Below, in pieces: positions 26,633 to 35,345 of a DNA stretch of 64,000 bases. Position numbers and translations under genes: made by a program. The notes beneath the pieces were generated by a model. That model did not search any database, was not told where the DNA came from, and saw only the letters and a program-made list of their open reading frames with translations. The stretch lies in the NCBI GenBank assembly GCA_028280485.1, contig JANQLS010000049.1, positions 124,001-188,000 of the forward strand, given 5' to 3'. Position 1 is the first letter of the stretch. Every line of letters begins with the position of its first letter. The DNA comes from Planctomycetota bacterium. Lineage in GTDB: Bacteria; Planctomycetota; UBA8108; JACQVS01.

Positions 26633-28435
26633 ATGACTTCACTTTACAATAAATTCTACCTCGTTCCCCTAGCCTGTTTGATTTTTGTTACAAATTCACT
26701 ACTGGCTCAACTCGAAGTACCTAAGATTTTTGGCGATAACATGGTGATCCAAAGAGACCAAGCCATCCATGTTTGGGGTAAAGGTAAACCTGGGTCGAAA
26801 GTTCAAGTCACCTTAGGAACTCAAAGCAATTCCACTCAAGTCGATGGTAACGGGGATTGGTCTTTAGAACTCGAAGCGCTTCCCGCCTCCAACCAAGCCG
26901 TCGATTTCGAAGTGAAGTCAGGAACTGAAACCATCGCCTACAAAGGGGTTGTCGTCGGGGACGTTTGGCTACTAGGCGGCCAAAGTAATATGGAAGATGT
27001 TTTAGAAAGCATCTACCACGGGGATACCGAAGTCGCCTCAGCCAACTTTCCCAACATTCGATTGATGACCGTCCCCTCAAAGGCAAGCCCCAAACCACAA
27101 CTCGACATTCAACGCATCAATGAATACAACTCGTGGACCCGTCGCCATGAACTCAAAGGACATTGGATACCCTGCAGCCCCAAAACCGTGAGTCGCTTTT
27201 CTGCTATCGGATATGTCTTCGGCCGCAGGTTACATCTCGTTTCTCAAATCCCCATCGGATTGATCGATGCCTCCGTCGGAGGAACAACTGCAGAAGCTTG
27301 GACCTCGAGAGCGAAACTTAAATCGATCCCCGCCTCAAAAGGTTTACTTGCAGATTGGGATAAAAAAATCGGCGACTACGATGCGAAAGCCAGCTTAAAC
27401 CAACGCATCAAAAACTGGGAACGCGATTCCGAAAGAAGGAAAAAGCGGGGTGAGAAACCACGGCCCAAGCCCACCGAGCCTGCACCAGATCCCGCATTCG
27501 ATCGCAACAATCCAGGGGCCTCCTACAATGCGATGATCCATCCCATCTCGAAGTTCAACATTCGAGGGGCGATCTTCAATCAGGGTTATAACAACGCTCT
27601 GGGGAACGCAAGGCCCAAGCTCTACAGCAAAACCTTCAAAGCTATGATCGAAGACTGGAGAGCGAGCTTCAGAAATCCAAAGCTCCCCTTTGGAATCTTA
27701 GGCCTCACTGCGGGAGGCCAAGCTCAAACCTTAGAAAACTTTGAACTCAGAATGGTCGATGCCGCTCCCTTCATTCGTGAAGCTCAACACCAAGCAGCAA
27801 AATCTCTCGATGGAGTTTGCTTCATGCCCTCCTACGATCAACAAGTGCCCTGGTACCATCCCCACAAGAAATTTGAATTGGGAGAACGCATCGCTCGCTG
27901 GGCTTTGAATACGGTTTACCAACAGAAGCACTTGGGCTGGAAACCCGTCGAACTCGTCGAACATAAGATTGAAGGAGATCACATCATCCTCACCTTTGAT
28001 CGAGCCGTGAGAATTCACGACGGTCGCCCCTTTCAAGGCTTTGCCATCGCAGGAGTCGACCAGGCTTTCGTCCCGGCTCAAGCTCAATTTGTGATTATCG
28101 GAAAAGATCGTCACAACCGGCCTCGTTACGACGAGAAGCGCGTTAAAGTTTGGAATACCTTAGTCCTCAAACCCAAAGCGGTTCGCTACGCATGGGCCCG
28201 GAATCCACTGGGAAACGTCGTCAACAGCCAACACCATGAACGCATCATCCCTATCCCTTCATTTAGGACCGATAATTGGGACTGGCCGGAAGCTCCCTTT
28301 GAAAGTGCCGATAATGAATCGAGAAACCAACATCGCTTTGCAATTCACCAACTGCGACAGAAAGCCAAGGAAACGAATCAAAAAAGACGCGTTCAGGAAT
28401 TAAAGAAAGCGTTAGAATCGATCTCTACCCAGTGA
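26633..28435 (+). CDS. Sialate O-acetylesterase-like (GDSL/SASA) enzyme
   Basis: This is a 600-residue exported esterase. The signal peptide is 1-25. An N-terminal beta domain follows (FGDNMVIQRDQAIHVWGKG). The catalytic block is LLGGQSNME with Ser118; the C-terminal triad region is near DQQVPWYHPHKKFELGERIA (Asp and His). The family removes O-acetyl groups from sialic acids or other sugars; the true substrate here could be any acetylated glycan. AGGAAAG upstream of the ATG at 26633 serves as a ribosome-binding site. It is paired divergently with the sulfatase. Confidence 0.88.
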   Translation: MTSLYNKFYLVPLACLIFVTNSLLAQLEVPKIFGDNMVIQRDQAIHVWGKGKPGSKVQVTLGTQSNSTQVDGNGDWSLELEALPASNQAVDFEVKSGTETIAYKGVVVGDVWLLGGQSNMEDVLESIYHGDTEVASANFPNIRLMTVPSKASPKPQLDIQRINEYNSWTRRHELKGHWIPCSPKTVSRFSAIGYVFGRRLHLVSQIPIGLIDASVGGTTAEAWTSRAKLKSIPASKGLLADWDKKIGDYDAKASLNQRIKNWERDSERRKKRGEKPRPKPTEPAPDPAFDRNNPGASYNAMIHPISKFNIRGAIFNQGYNNALGNARPKLYSKTFKAMIEDWRASFRNPKLPFGILGLTAGGQAQTLENFELRMVDAAPFIREAQHQAAKSLDGVCFMPSYDQQVPWYHPHKKFELGERIARWALNTVYQQKHLGWKPVELVEHKIEGDHIILTFDRAVRIHDGRPFQGFAIAGVDQAFVPAQAQFVIIGKDRHNRPRYDEKRVKVWNTLVLKPKAVRYAWARNPLGNVVNSQHHERIIPIPSFRTDNWDWPEAPFESADNESRNQHRFAIHQLRQKAKETNQKRRVQELKKALESISTQ

Positions 28436-28648
28436 AAGAAACTCATCATGGTAGTTTTCTTCACACCCCAGACCGGTTAAGGTTGAGCTGCGTGTCCCCG
28501 TTCATCTGAAGTACCACTTGGATTTGCGCGGCTCTCCCAGAAAAATTACTCAAGTTTTTGACGCTCTAGGCGGATAGTCGAAACAGAAGTTCTTTGTATC
28601 AACCACTTTCAACCGCCTTAGGGCTGAGAGACGTAGAGTCTAAATCCC

Positions 28649-29404
28649 ATGACGAATCCATCATCCAAACCTACATGGATTACTTTGAGTCAATCGTTCT
28701 TGCTCCTTTCCATCGCAGTTGTCAGCTTGAATAGCTGTGCGGCTTACAGAAATGATACTCCTGCTGAAATCAACGAGATGTACGCCGATGTTCTTAAGCA
28801 ACGCAATGAGCGCTATCTTTTAAAAGCCGGAGACACGATTCGCTTAGTGGCAAAAAACAATGAAGATCGAAGCCTCAATCAAGAGGCCATCCAGGTCCTT
28901 CCCGACGGTCGCACCGACCTTCACGTTTTAGGCACTTTTAAAGCTGCCGGAAAAACTCCCGGCCAGTTAGAAGAAGAACTCGTAAAACAATTCAAAGAAA
29001 AAGTTCAGCTCACGGACATCGACCTCAGCGTTCAAGTCGTCCCGGCTCCTGAGTACGTCTATATCGGTGGAGAATTTGAACGCTATTCCGGCGCTCAAAT
29101 CATTCTTCAACAGAAGATGACCGTCCAACAGCTCGTCGCGATGTACAACACCACCAAGATTACGGGAGATACCGACTGGGCATTATTGAGGCGCCCCTAT
29201 TCTGAGAACCCCATCCATCCGAAGATGGAGGTCTTCAGGATCGATCTTCACAATCTCGAGGAAGATATTTACCTCTTGCCCGGTGATCAAGTCATCCTCG
29301 AACGTAACGCCCTCGCCGGTGTGATCAACTACCTCAGAGAATACGTCTTCGGAGTCTTCCCATTCTCTGGCTTGTTTAGCTCGTTCTTTGCGGCGGGTAT
29401 ATAA
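28649..29404 (+). CDS. Polysaccharide export lipoprotein (Wza/EpsA-like)
   Basis: This 251-residue outer-membrane polysaccharide export protein has a lipoprotein signal with lipobox LNSC (Cys at about 31). A Poly_export domain follows (LLKAGDTIRLVAKNNEDRS and QVLPDGRTDLHVLGTFKAAG) and then a SLBB-like segment (YVYIGGEFERYSGAQIILQQ). It lacks the long multi-SLBB form of Wza, like many exosortase-locus versions. It opens the EPS island and is followed by a strong terminator. Confidence 0.88.
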   Translation: MTNPSSKPTWITLSQSFLLLSIAVVSLNSCAAYRNDTPAEINEMYADVLKQRNERYLLKAGDTIRLVAKNNEDRSLNQEAIQVLPDGRTDLHVLGTFKAAGKTPGQLEEELVKQFKEKVQLTDIDLSVQVVPAPEYVYIGGEFERYSGAQIILQQKMTVQQLVAMYNTTKITGDTDWALLRRPYSENPIHPKMEVFRIDLHNLEEDIYLLPGDQVILERNALAGVINYLREYVFGVFPFSGLFSSFFAAGI

Positions 29405-29427
29405 CGGGTAACTGGTTGATTCTTAAA

Positions 29428-29472
29428 ACAAAAAAAGCCCACTGGCGTCTTCGACGCCAGTGGGCTTTTTTT
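29428..29472 (+). terminator. Rho-independent terminator after the export lipoprotein gene
   Basis: A long perfect stem (AGCCCACTGGCGTC/GACGCCAGTGGGCT) with a two-base loop (TT) is followed by a T-tract. It starts 24 bp after the stop at 29404. Confidence 0.93.
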
Positions 29473-29475
29473 CTA

Positions 29476-29550
29476 AGTAGTATGCTCACCCTGTGAGCCG
29501 GGATGGCAATGCGCTCTTAGTAGTAGGCTCGCTCCGCGTGTCGTACGAAG
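29476..29550. repeat. GTAGT-hairpin repeats
   Basis: A hairpin based on GCTCAC/GTGAGC lies near 29483-29500, followed by the GGGATGGCA tail seen in other copies. A second, eroded unit is at 29520-29545. Confidence 0.65.
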
Positions 29551-29760
29551 CGATTACGTACTATTGAGAAAGACGCGCTCAAATAAATACTATTGCTCAA
29601 TAGATCCAAGTAATAATCCCACTGGTTAATCGAAGTTCAAGGAATGAAATACTCGAACTTAACCCAATAGATTTTTCCAAAGTGGTGACGCAGATTTTAA
29701 GCCTGCCCGCGGAACGAGCATCTACTTATAGTTAGCTATTAAAACCTCAATTAACAAAAA

Positions 29761-29812
29761 TAGCCCGAAACGTTAACGAGGAGATAAATTATCTCGCTTA
29801 CGTTTCGGGCTA
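29761..29812. repeat. Short inverted-repeat element C
   Basis: The arms TAGCCCGAAACGTTAACGAG and the matching inverse with a short loop form a 52-bp hairpin of the AGCCCGAAGCG family. The surrounding gap 29473-29940 has no gene. Confidence 0.75.
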
Positions 29813-29879
29813 ATTAAGTAGGATTTATTTCAAGTAAAGCTTGAGTGTTATTCACGCTAAACGAATCAATAGAATGAAT

Positions 29880-29940
29880 TCGCTTCGTACGGCTCGAAGG
29901 TCGAGCCTACCACGACGGCACACAGCGTGTGCCTACTACC
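29880..29940. repeat. Two GTAG-hairpin repeats abutting a stop codon
   Basis: Hairpins are at about 29891-29907 (GGCTCGA/TCGAGCC) and 29917-29933 (GGCACAC/GTGTGCC). The TAA of the minus-strand sugar transferase (29941-29943) lies directly against the repeat. Confidence 0.75.
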
Positions 29941-31428
29941 TTACTTACCTTTTAAGGTGATACTAATCGTCTTCCAAAGAATCCTCATGTCGAGCCTCCA
30001 ACTGAGGTTCTCGACGTATTGGATGTCGTAGCGAATCCACTCTTGGAAATCTAATCCTTCTTTTCGAGTTCGCTTAACTTGCCACAAGCCTGTGACTCCA
30101 GCTCGAACACTTAAGCGAGCTTCGTTCCAAGGAGGACAGTAGCGATTTTCGGCAGTAGGACTGGGCCGAGGGCCGACGACAGACATGTCACCCACTAAGA
30201 CGTTGAGGAACTGAGGCAGTTCGTCGATTTTGAATTTCCTCATCCACTTAGCGCCTTTAATCAAACGAGGATCATTCTCGATGTAGAACTGAGGACCATC
30301 AACTTGGTTCTCTTGCATGATCTTATGTTTGATCTTCTCGGCGTCCTTCCTCATGGTACGGAACTTCAAACAGGGGAAGTTGCGCCCACCTAAGGTTTGC
30401 CGACGATGAGCAAAGAAGAAGGGGCGACCATCTTGGATATAGATCCAAAGCATGATCAAGGGATAGAGAGGAAGGGTGCACGCCAAGATTCCCAATGCGA
30501 ATAAAACATCGAAGGCGCGCTTACCCAGGAGTTTTTTGGGTTTGATATTGGTGAGAACCTGATCGGCAGGAAGATCTTTCGCTCCCACCCAATTTGCGGT
30601 GGCAGCCTTCCAACGGGGAGGATCACACTGCGGGCGTGAATCCGGGGAATCCCACAGAATCGTAGGTCCGATGACGTGAATGTCCCCTTCAATCTTTCTT
30701 CCGGCACCGATCCAAACTTTACCGATCGTATTGACCGACGAAGAGATCTCCGATTCCTTGTGGAGGAGAATTTGGCTATCGATACGCTCTAAATTACTTA
30801 ACTCATTTTCGGGACTTTCCCAAACATGAAGGAGGTCTTCGACACACAGACGAGCATCTTCACGTGAACTCGAGCTGTGATAGCGTCCAGGGATCGAAGT
30901 AGAATAACTTTCTGCTTCAGGAATTCTTTTACTGAAACGCGCCCACGGATCTTCGTCTGCAACTCCGTCACGCCACAATTCCGCGATATTGGCATCGGAG
31001 GTGATGGCAACTAAAGTGCGGCGAGTTTTAACCGTGCCGTAGCAGCGTTCAAAACCACAGAATTTTTGATCTTCACCACTCGTCTGAACCCATTCGCGGT
31101 AACCCGACTCACGTTTATCGTGAATTCGGAGATACAACAACCGGGGACGCAACCATTTGATGTGGTCTTCTAGTCCTTGAAGAGGGAAGATGGTGAGAGC
31201 TTCTTCGGTGAGAAGGAGATAGTGCTCTGCTTCAGAGTGAATCTCCTCATGAGCTCCACGACGAACCACTTGAATCTTCTTTGCTGCCCAAAAACGATCA
31301 TGCAATTCGATCGGATTGAGACCCCAGAGAGTGGGAAACTCAATTTCGTGAGATACCGATAGATCAGACCGCTCTCTGATCTCTGGAATCTCAGGGGGAT
31401 TTGAGATTGGGAGGTTTGGTTTTAACAT
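29941..31428 (-). CDS. Polyprenyl-phosphate sugar phosphotransferase with soluble N-terminal domain
   Basis: This 495-residue protein has the bacterial sugar transferase (WbaP/PssY-type) domain in residues 305-495: KRAFDVLFALGILACTLPLY with the membrane segment, RPFFFAHRRQTLGGRNFPCLKFRTM, KFKIDELPQFLNVL, GDMSVVGPRP and the C-terminal GLWQVKRTR. It starts polymer assembly by loading a sugar phosphate on undecaprenyl phosphate. The N-terminal 300 residues are unusual: instead of the four helices of WbaP there is a soluble region with a possible left-handed beta-helix stretch (GKVWIGAGRKIEGDIHVIGP at about 233-252). Its role is unclear. Confidence 0.9.
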   Translation of the reverse strand: MLKPNLPISNPPEIPEIRERSDLSVSHEIEFPTLWGLNPIELHDRFWAAKKIQVVRRGAHEEIHSEAEHYLLLTEEALTIFPLQGLEDHIKWLRPRLLYLRIHDKRESGYREWVQTSGEDQKFCGFERCYGTVKTRRTLVAITSDANIAELWRDGVADEDPWARFSKRIPEAESYSTSIPGRYHSSSSREDARLCVEDLLHVWESPENELSNLERIDSQILLHKESEISSSVNTIGKVWIGAGRKIEGDIHVIGPTILWDSPDSRPQCDPPRWKAATANWVGAKDLPADQVLTNIKPKKLLGKRAFDVLFALGILACTLPLYPLIMLWIYIQDGRPFFFAHRRQTLGGRNFPCLKFRTMRKDAEKIKHKIMQENQVDGPQFYIENDPRLIKGAKWMRKFKIDELPQFLNVLVGDMSVVGPRPSPTAENRYCPPWNEARLSVRAGVTGLWQVKRTRKEGLDFQEWIRYDIQYVENLSWRLDMRILWKTISITLKGK

Positions 31429-32369
31429 TTGTCCAACCCAACTCGCTCAAATGAGACTCGAATTAAAATTTGTTCCACCAACACTTCGATTCAGTTGTTG
31501 GCTCGTTTCAACACCCCAACGATCATCCAACAAATTTTAACTTAACTCATCCTTGCGTGGAATGGTTCCTACCTACATTGACCAACTGCATCCAAGTAAA
31601 AGATCAAAACTATGGGCAAACAAATACCCAAGCTCTGAAACCCCAACTTGGAGACATTTTTTTCTTCCTCGTAACTAAGCTGGCCGTTTACACAGCAACC
31701 TCTGAGCTGCAATCAACTCAGAAGGCCCCTTCCGCTGCAACAGGCCAAGAAACAAGTCTTCGATAAGCTCCCGATGAGCTTATTAACCGACCTCAGCTCC
31801 CATTAAAAAGCTAAAGTCTTTTCAGGGGTTATCACATGCCCTCCTGTCGGAGAGTTCACACCCTAGAGAGTCCAAAATTTTTGTACTCTCTCATCTTGAA
31901 GACTCGTCTACAACTACGGAACTCATCTCTCTCCTAATCCCCCGGATCATTCGCTCGTTTGTAAAACGAATATCTCCAATAGCAGAGAACTTTGAATTCG
32001 TAATTGATTTGTATAAGTAAGCTGAGTACCCAATCGATCCTCATTTTTTGAATTAGAGAATCTTTACATACTTCGAACTAAGGGATTCTCTGACGCATCA
32101 GAGATGCTTAGTTGGAGCTGAGATTGGATTGGGTCATCCGCCGAGAACCTTTCAACCAGGTTCGATTGTAAAAAAGGACTTTACAAAGTGCTCACCTAAA
32201 ATTGTAGAAAAATCGCATAAGTTGCTGAAATTTCATGACTTCTATGGCTCCAAGCGATCCCCGAGGACGGCCAGATATCATAAACCATTAGAACAAAGTA
32301 ACTTAATGATAAAACCAGGTAAGCACACCATAAAGAGCTCTTTACACTTTATGGGAACCCATTTGAGCT
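31429..32369. other. Gene-free gap, about 940 bp
   Basis: I see no convincing gene, tRNA or repeat family copy. Plus-strand ORFs at 31470-31766 and 32129-32407 have low-complexity, unrecognisable products and no clear ribosome-binding sites. The sugar transferase (31428) starts from here; the gene at 32370-33311 ends here. Confidence 0.4.
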
Positions 32370-33311
32370 TCAGGAGATCGTTTTATCGATCACGGTCTGT
32401 TTTGTAGAGATCGTGGCCGAGTTTGAAAGCAAACTTCTAACGACGATAGCCTCGGCTTCCACCTTGACTCCTTTGAGTACAACGGAGTCAAAGAGCACGG
32501 CACGAGGGTCGACTGTAGCCCCATCTTCAATAATGTTGAATGCGGATTGCCAATCCTCTTGGAAAGGATCGGAGATTCTCGTTGCGGAGTTTTGAACCCC
32601 ATTCGAGTTCTGATGAAAGCGGCGTAAACCTTTGAGGTATTCTTCCACCGATTTAATGGGGAGCGCTGTGGGTTGATCCCGATGAATCACCTTCACTTGA
32701 TGGGCTTTTGCAATATCGGGAAGTGCCATCTCCTTGAGATCTACATAGCCGATAGGAGCGACCTCAGCCAGGGCTCCGCAACGGATCAGGAATAGACCTC
32801 CAGGGGTGCCTTCTTTGTGGCCGACCAAGCAAACATCAGAAGGGTTTCTCGCCATCTCTGTGACGACCTCTACCAGAGGTTCGAGCAGCAGTTGATGGGC
32901 ATTGGCAACCAAGATGTAATCGTCTTTGTCGTATTGGCTGCAGGCATCCATGAGCACTCCTGCAGTCCCGCGATAGTCGTTTGAATCCCGTTCAACCGTC
33001 CAACTGGTATGCTCATTTGCATCCAAAGACTCAGGAGAACGAGAATCTCGATCGAGCAAGAGACGAACGGGGAGCTCACGCCTCCCTAAGGAGTACTTGA
33101 GCTCTTGAATGCTCTCTGCCCAGTAGGAAACGACAGTTCTTTGATCATCGACAGGGAGATCGAGAGTGGAACGGCCAACGGATTGAGCCATGGGGCAAGG
33201 CCGAAGCCTTCCCGCCAGCAAAATCATTGCGCGTAGCTTCGACAAACTATCAGGGATGAATCCCGTTCTTTGGACTTCGGAAAAAGGCTGATGAGTTCGT
33301 GAGGTGACCAC
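32370..33311 (-). CDS. NDP-sugar pyrophosphorylase-like protein, probably degenerate
   Basis: This protein has 313 residues from a GTG at 33309-33311, chosen because AGGAG lies six bases upstream; the in-frame TTG at 33326 has no such site. The layout is that of sugar nucleotidyltransferases: an N-terminal Rossmann-like domain (AMILLAGRLRPCPMAQSVGR) and a C-terminal left-handed beta-helix-like tail (VDPRAVLFDSVVLKGVKVEA). The usual GxGTRLxP loop is not present; AGRLRPCP stands in its place, so the protein may bind but not transfer nucleotides. It sits in the EPS island and may be a regulatory or scaffolding homologue. The family call is moderate. Confidence 0.65.
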   Translation of the reverse strand: MVTSRTHQPFSEVQRTGFIPDSLSKLRAMILLAGRLRPCPMAQSVGRSTLDLPVDDQRTVVSYWAESIQELKYSLGRRELPVRLLLDRDSRSPESLDANEHTSWTVERDSNDYRGTAGVLMDACSQYDKDDYILVANAHQLLLEPLVEVVTEMARNPSDVCLVGHKEGTPGGLFLIRCGALAEVAPIGYVDLKEMALPDIAKAHQVKVIHRDQPTALPIKSVEEYLKGLRRFHQNSNGVQNSATRISDPFQEDWQSAFNIIEDGATVDPRAVLFDSVVLKGVKVEAEAIVVRSLLSNSATISTKQTVIDKTIS

Positions 33312-34030
33312 TTTATTCTCCTGCAAATACTCAAAGCATTAGAATCTCTTCTTCGTTGGTTGAAAAATGAGCCAACACTCAGGGAAATCACTATCATGCT
33401 TAAATTACAAGTGATTCCGATAAGTTGACTGTAAACTCTTTCAATTGAATGAAGAGGTTCAAACACCAAACATCTATATCCATGTCTCAGGCCGACAGAA
33501 TATAACGATGTTATTGGATCTTTTTAAAAATTACCTAACAGTCCGTTTCAGCATCCCTGCTCATGGGAGTGTCGCCCAAAACAAACGAGGAGGAAGACTC
33601 AAACCAATAAATTTCAACGATAGAAGATTGAAATCTTAGCTTTGAGAATTCAATTCTTTCTAAAAAAGTGAACAGCGGCTCATACCAAGCCCACTTTGAA
33701 ACTGACCTCGATGCCTGCTCTAAAGACCAACGAATGTAAAATGGGTTAAGCGATGAATCGCTGAAACTAAAATTACAACTCGTATGGATGGGTAGGTCGG
33801 CAAAATTATTTTCGGCCCTTGAATAGATCTAAACTACAGCCAATTGTTCTTTATATCAACAAAGTGGTTCCCAGAATGTGAAGATTCCAGTTCCGATAAA
33901 TCGCTTCACTTAGCAGCACAATTCATAAGGATTGTTAAAATTATTATGGGAAGGTGGCTTAGAAGTAGTCGGCTCAGCCCCTGAGGCGGGGATGATAATT
34001 TTAGGGTGAAAATAGACAAGAGGATCATTT
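33312..34030. other. Gene-free gap with one hairpin repeat
   Basis: Only a GTAGTCGGCTCAGCCCCTGA hairpin repeat (33964-33991) is recognised. A 64-residue ORF at 33445-33639 has no supporting feature. Confidence 0.45.
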
Positions 34031-34108
34031 AGTAAGCCCGGAGCGTAAGCGTCGGGATCAAATGGAATATAGATCTAGATCCCGTCGCTGACGCTCCGGG
34101 CTTACTAA
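34031..34108. repeat. MITE-like element A4, short loop
   Basis: Inverted repeats AGTAAGCCCGGAGCGTAAGC (34031-34050) and TCGCTGACGCTCCGGGCTTA (34084-34103) enclose a short loop. A further lone right end occurs at 34198-34228. Confidence 0.8.
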
Positions 34109-34128
34109 GGGTATTTAAAAATTTAATC

Positions 34129-34191
34129 TTACAGTTCCACCCAATTGCCATACCCCAAGCCGAACTGGTAGGCAGGAGAACTTTCGATGAC
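34129..34191 (-). pseudogene. Duplicated 3' end of the sulfotransferase gene
   Basis: On the minus strand this segment reads VIESSPAYQFGLGYGNWVEL and then a stop. The intact gene at 34247-35323 ends with VIESSPAYQFGLEHGNWVEL. The copy is followed (34198-34228) by a second right end of element A4, so a unit of about 120 bp holding the element end plus the gene 3' end is tandemly duplicated. Only the last 20 codons are present. Confidence 0.85.
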
Positions 34192-34197
34192 TGAAGA

Positions 34198-34228
34198 TCC
34201 CGTCGCTTACGCTCCGGGCTTACTTAGG
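34198..34228. repeat. Second right end of element A4
   Basis: The sequence CCCGTCGCTTACGCTCCGGG and its flank repeat the end at 34080-34108. It lies between the sulfotransferase stop and its duplicated fragment. Confidence 0.75.
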
Positions 34229-34246
34229 GAATTTAAAGTTTGAATA

Positions 34247-35323
34247 TTAGAGTTCTACCCAATTCCCGTGCTCGAGACCGAATTGGTAGGCGGGAGAACT
34301 TTCGATGACCTTTTTGATGTCGGGCCACCACTCTTTGGGCATTTGGTCGCACCACTTGTTCGCCATCTCCGATGAGTTTCTAAAGACTGAAAAATAGGCG
34401 TTACTCATCTCACCGTGCTTGATGCGACTCATCATGGACTCTTGAGAGCTCTCTTTAAGAAACTCTTCTGTTTGTTCCGGCACGCTCAACCCGAAATGCT
34501 CGAAAACTTGACGAACTCCAGGGAGGGGATCGTGACAAAGATTTTCGTACACGATGGGAATCACACTCTTTTTCTCAGTGTGCTTCAAACCATCCTCAAC
34601 AGATATACGCCAGAGCAAGGCTCTCTTTTGCGGTTTCGTCAGGTCTTCGTACTGAATTCCAATTTCGTCGAGTAATCCTGGATGGTGCTCATCGAGGCGT
34701 TGTTGAAGGTCGTCTTCACGGTTCGAGAGCATCACTCCAATTTCTTGGCCTTTGAGATGCGACCAAGTCACTCCACAGGGATGACGCATCAAATAAACGA
34801 CAGGAACATTGAAGTCATCGATCAAAGTGCTCATGTACCGCTCTTTGTTGACTTCTTTGAAGACGATCGCTGGGTTTTCTGAAGGAGTGTAAAAGAGCTT
34901 ATAAATGGGACTGAATCCCGGAACTCTCTTGGCAGCGGCCCAGAGAAACTTCCTTCCTGGCTTCAATTTAAGGTTAAAAGTCTTTTTGAAGAACGGAGGC
35001 TTGTCGACCGAAGGATTCGCATCGAGAAGCGTGTAGTAAAGCTTCTTCCAAGAACCTTCTTCAACATCCGACTCCACGATCGTTCGCAATTTTCGTGCTG
35101 CCGGATTTTGTTTTGCGCGGGAAAAAGGCTCAAAGCGATACACGAGGTCGGGATGGCTATCTAAAATCGCGCCCAGCCAAGTCGATCCACAACGGCTCGT
35201 GCCGAAGATCCCGCCGATGCTAGCTGAACCACTTAATGAATGATCTACAGCTGAAGAGGACTCGCTCGTATTCACGGGTACGTCACTTTCGACTTGAACT
35301 TTACTGTCTACTTCACTCGCCAT
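34247..35323 (-). CDS. Sulfotransferase
   Basis: This is a PAPS-dependent sulfotransferase of 358 residues from the ATG at 35323; a TTG at 35344 is in frame but has no better signal. The 5'-phosphosulfate loop is GTSRCGSTWLGAIL, about 40 residues from the start, and the 3'-phosphate region is VYLMRHPCGVTWS, about 185 residues in, with the usual Arg. It probably sulfates a sugar of the exported polymer. The position directly after WecG/TagA and GT2 on the same strand supports this. Its 3' end is duplicated downstream. No PAPS synthesis gene is in the window. Confidence 0.88.
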   Translation of the reverse strand: MASEVDSKVQVESDVPVNTSESSSAVDHSLSGSASIGGIFGTSRCGSTWLGAILDSHPDLVYRFEPFSRAKQNPAARKLRTIVESDVEEGSWKKLYYTLLDANPSVDKPPFFKKTFNLKLKPGRKFLWAAAKRVPGFSPIYKLFYTPSENPAIVFKEVNKERYMSTLIDDFNVPVVYLMRHPCGVTWSHLKGQEIGVMLSNREDDLQQRLDEHHPGLLDEIGIQYEDLTKPQKRALLWRISVEDGLKHTEKKSVIPIVYENLCHDPLPGVRQVFEHFGLSVPEQTEEFLKESSQESMMSRIKHGEMSNAYFSVFRNSSEMANKWCDQMPKEWWPDIKKVIESSPAYQFGLEHGNWVEL

Positions 35324-35345
35324 GTTTAAATCTGACTCATTCAAT

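Noticed and set aside
32155-32175. GGTTCGATT resembling a tRNA T-arm
   Set aside because: No matching acceptor stem, anticodon arm or CCA end around it.
31470-32407. ORFs of 98 and 92 aa in the gap upstream of the sugar transferase
   Set aside because: No ribosome-binding site, no family features and unusual composition.
33445-33639. Plus-strand ORF of 64 aa
   Set aside because: No supporting start signal or family feature; probably chance.
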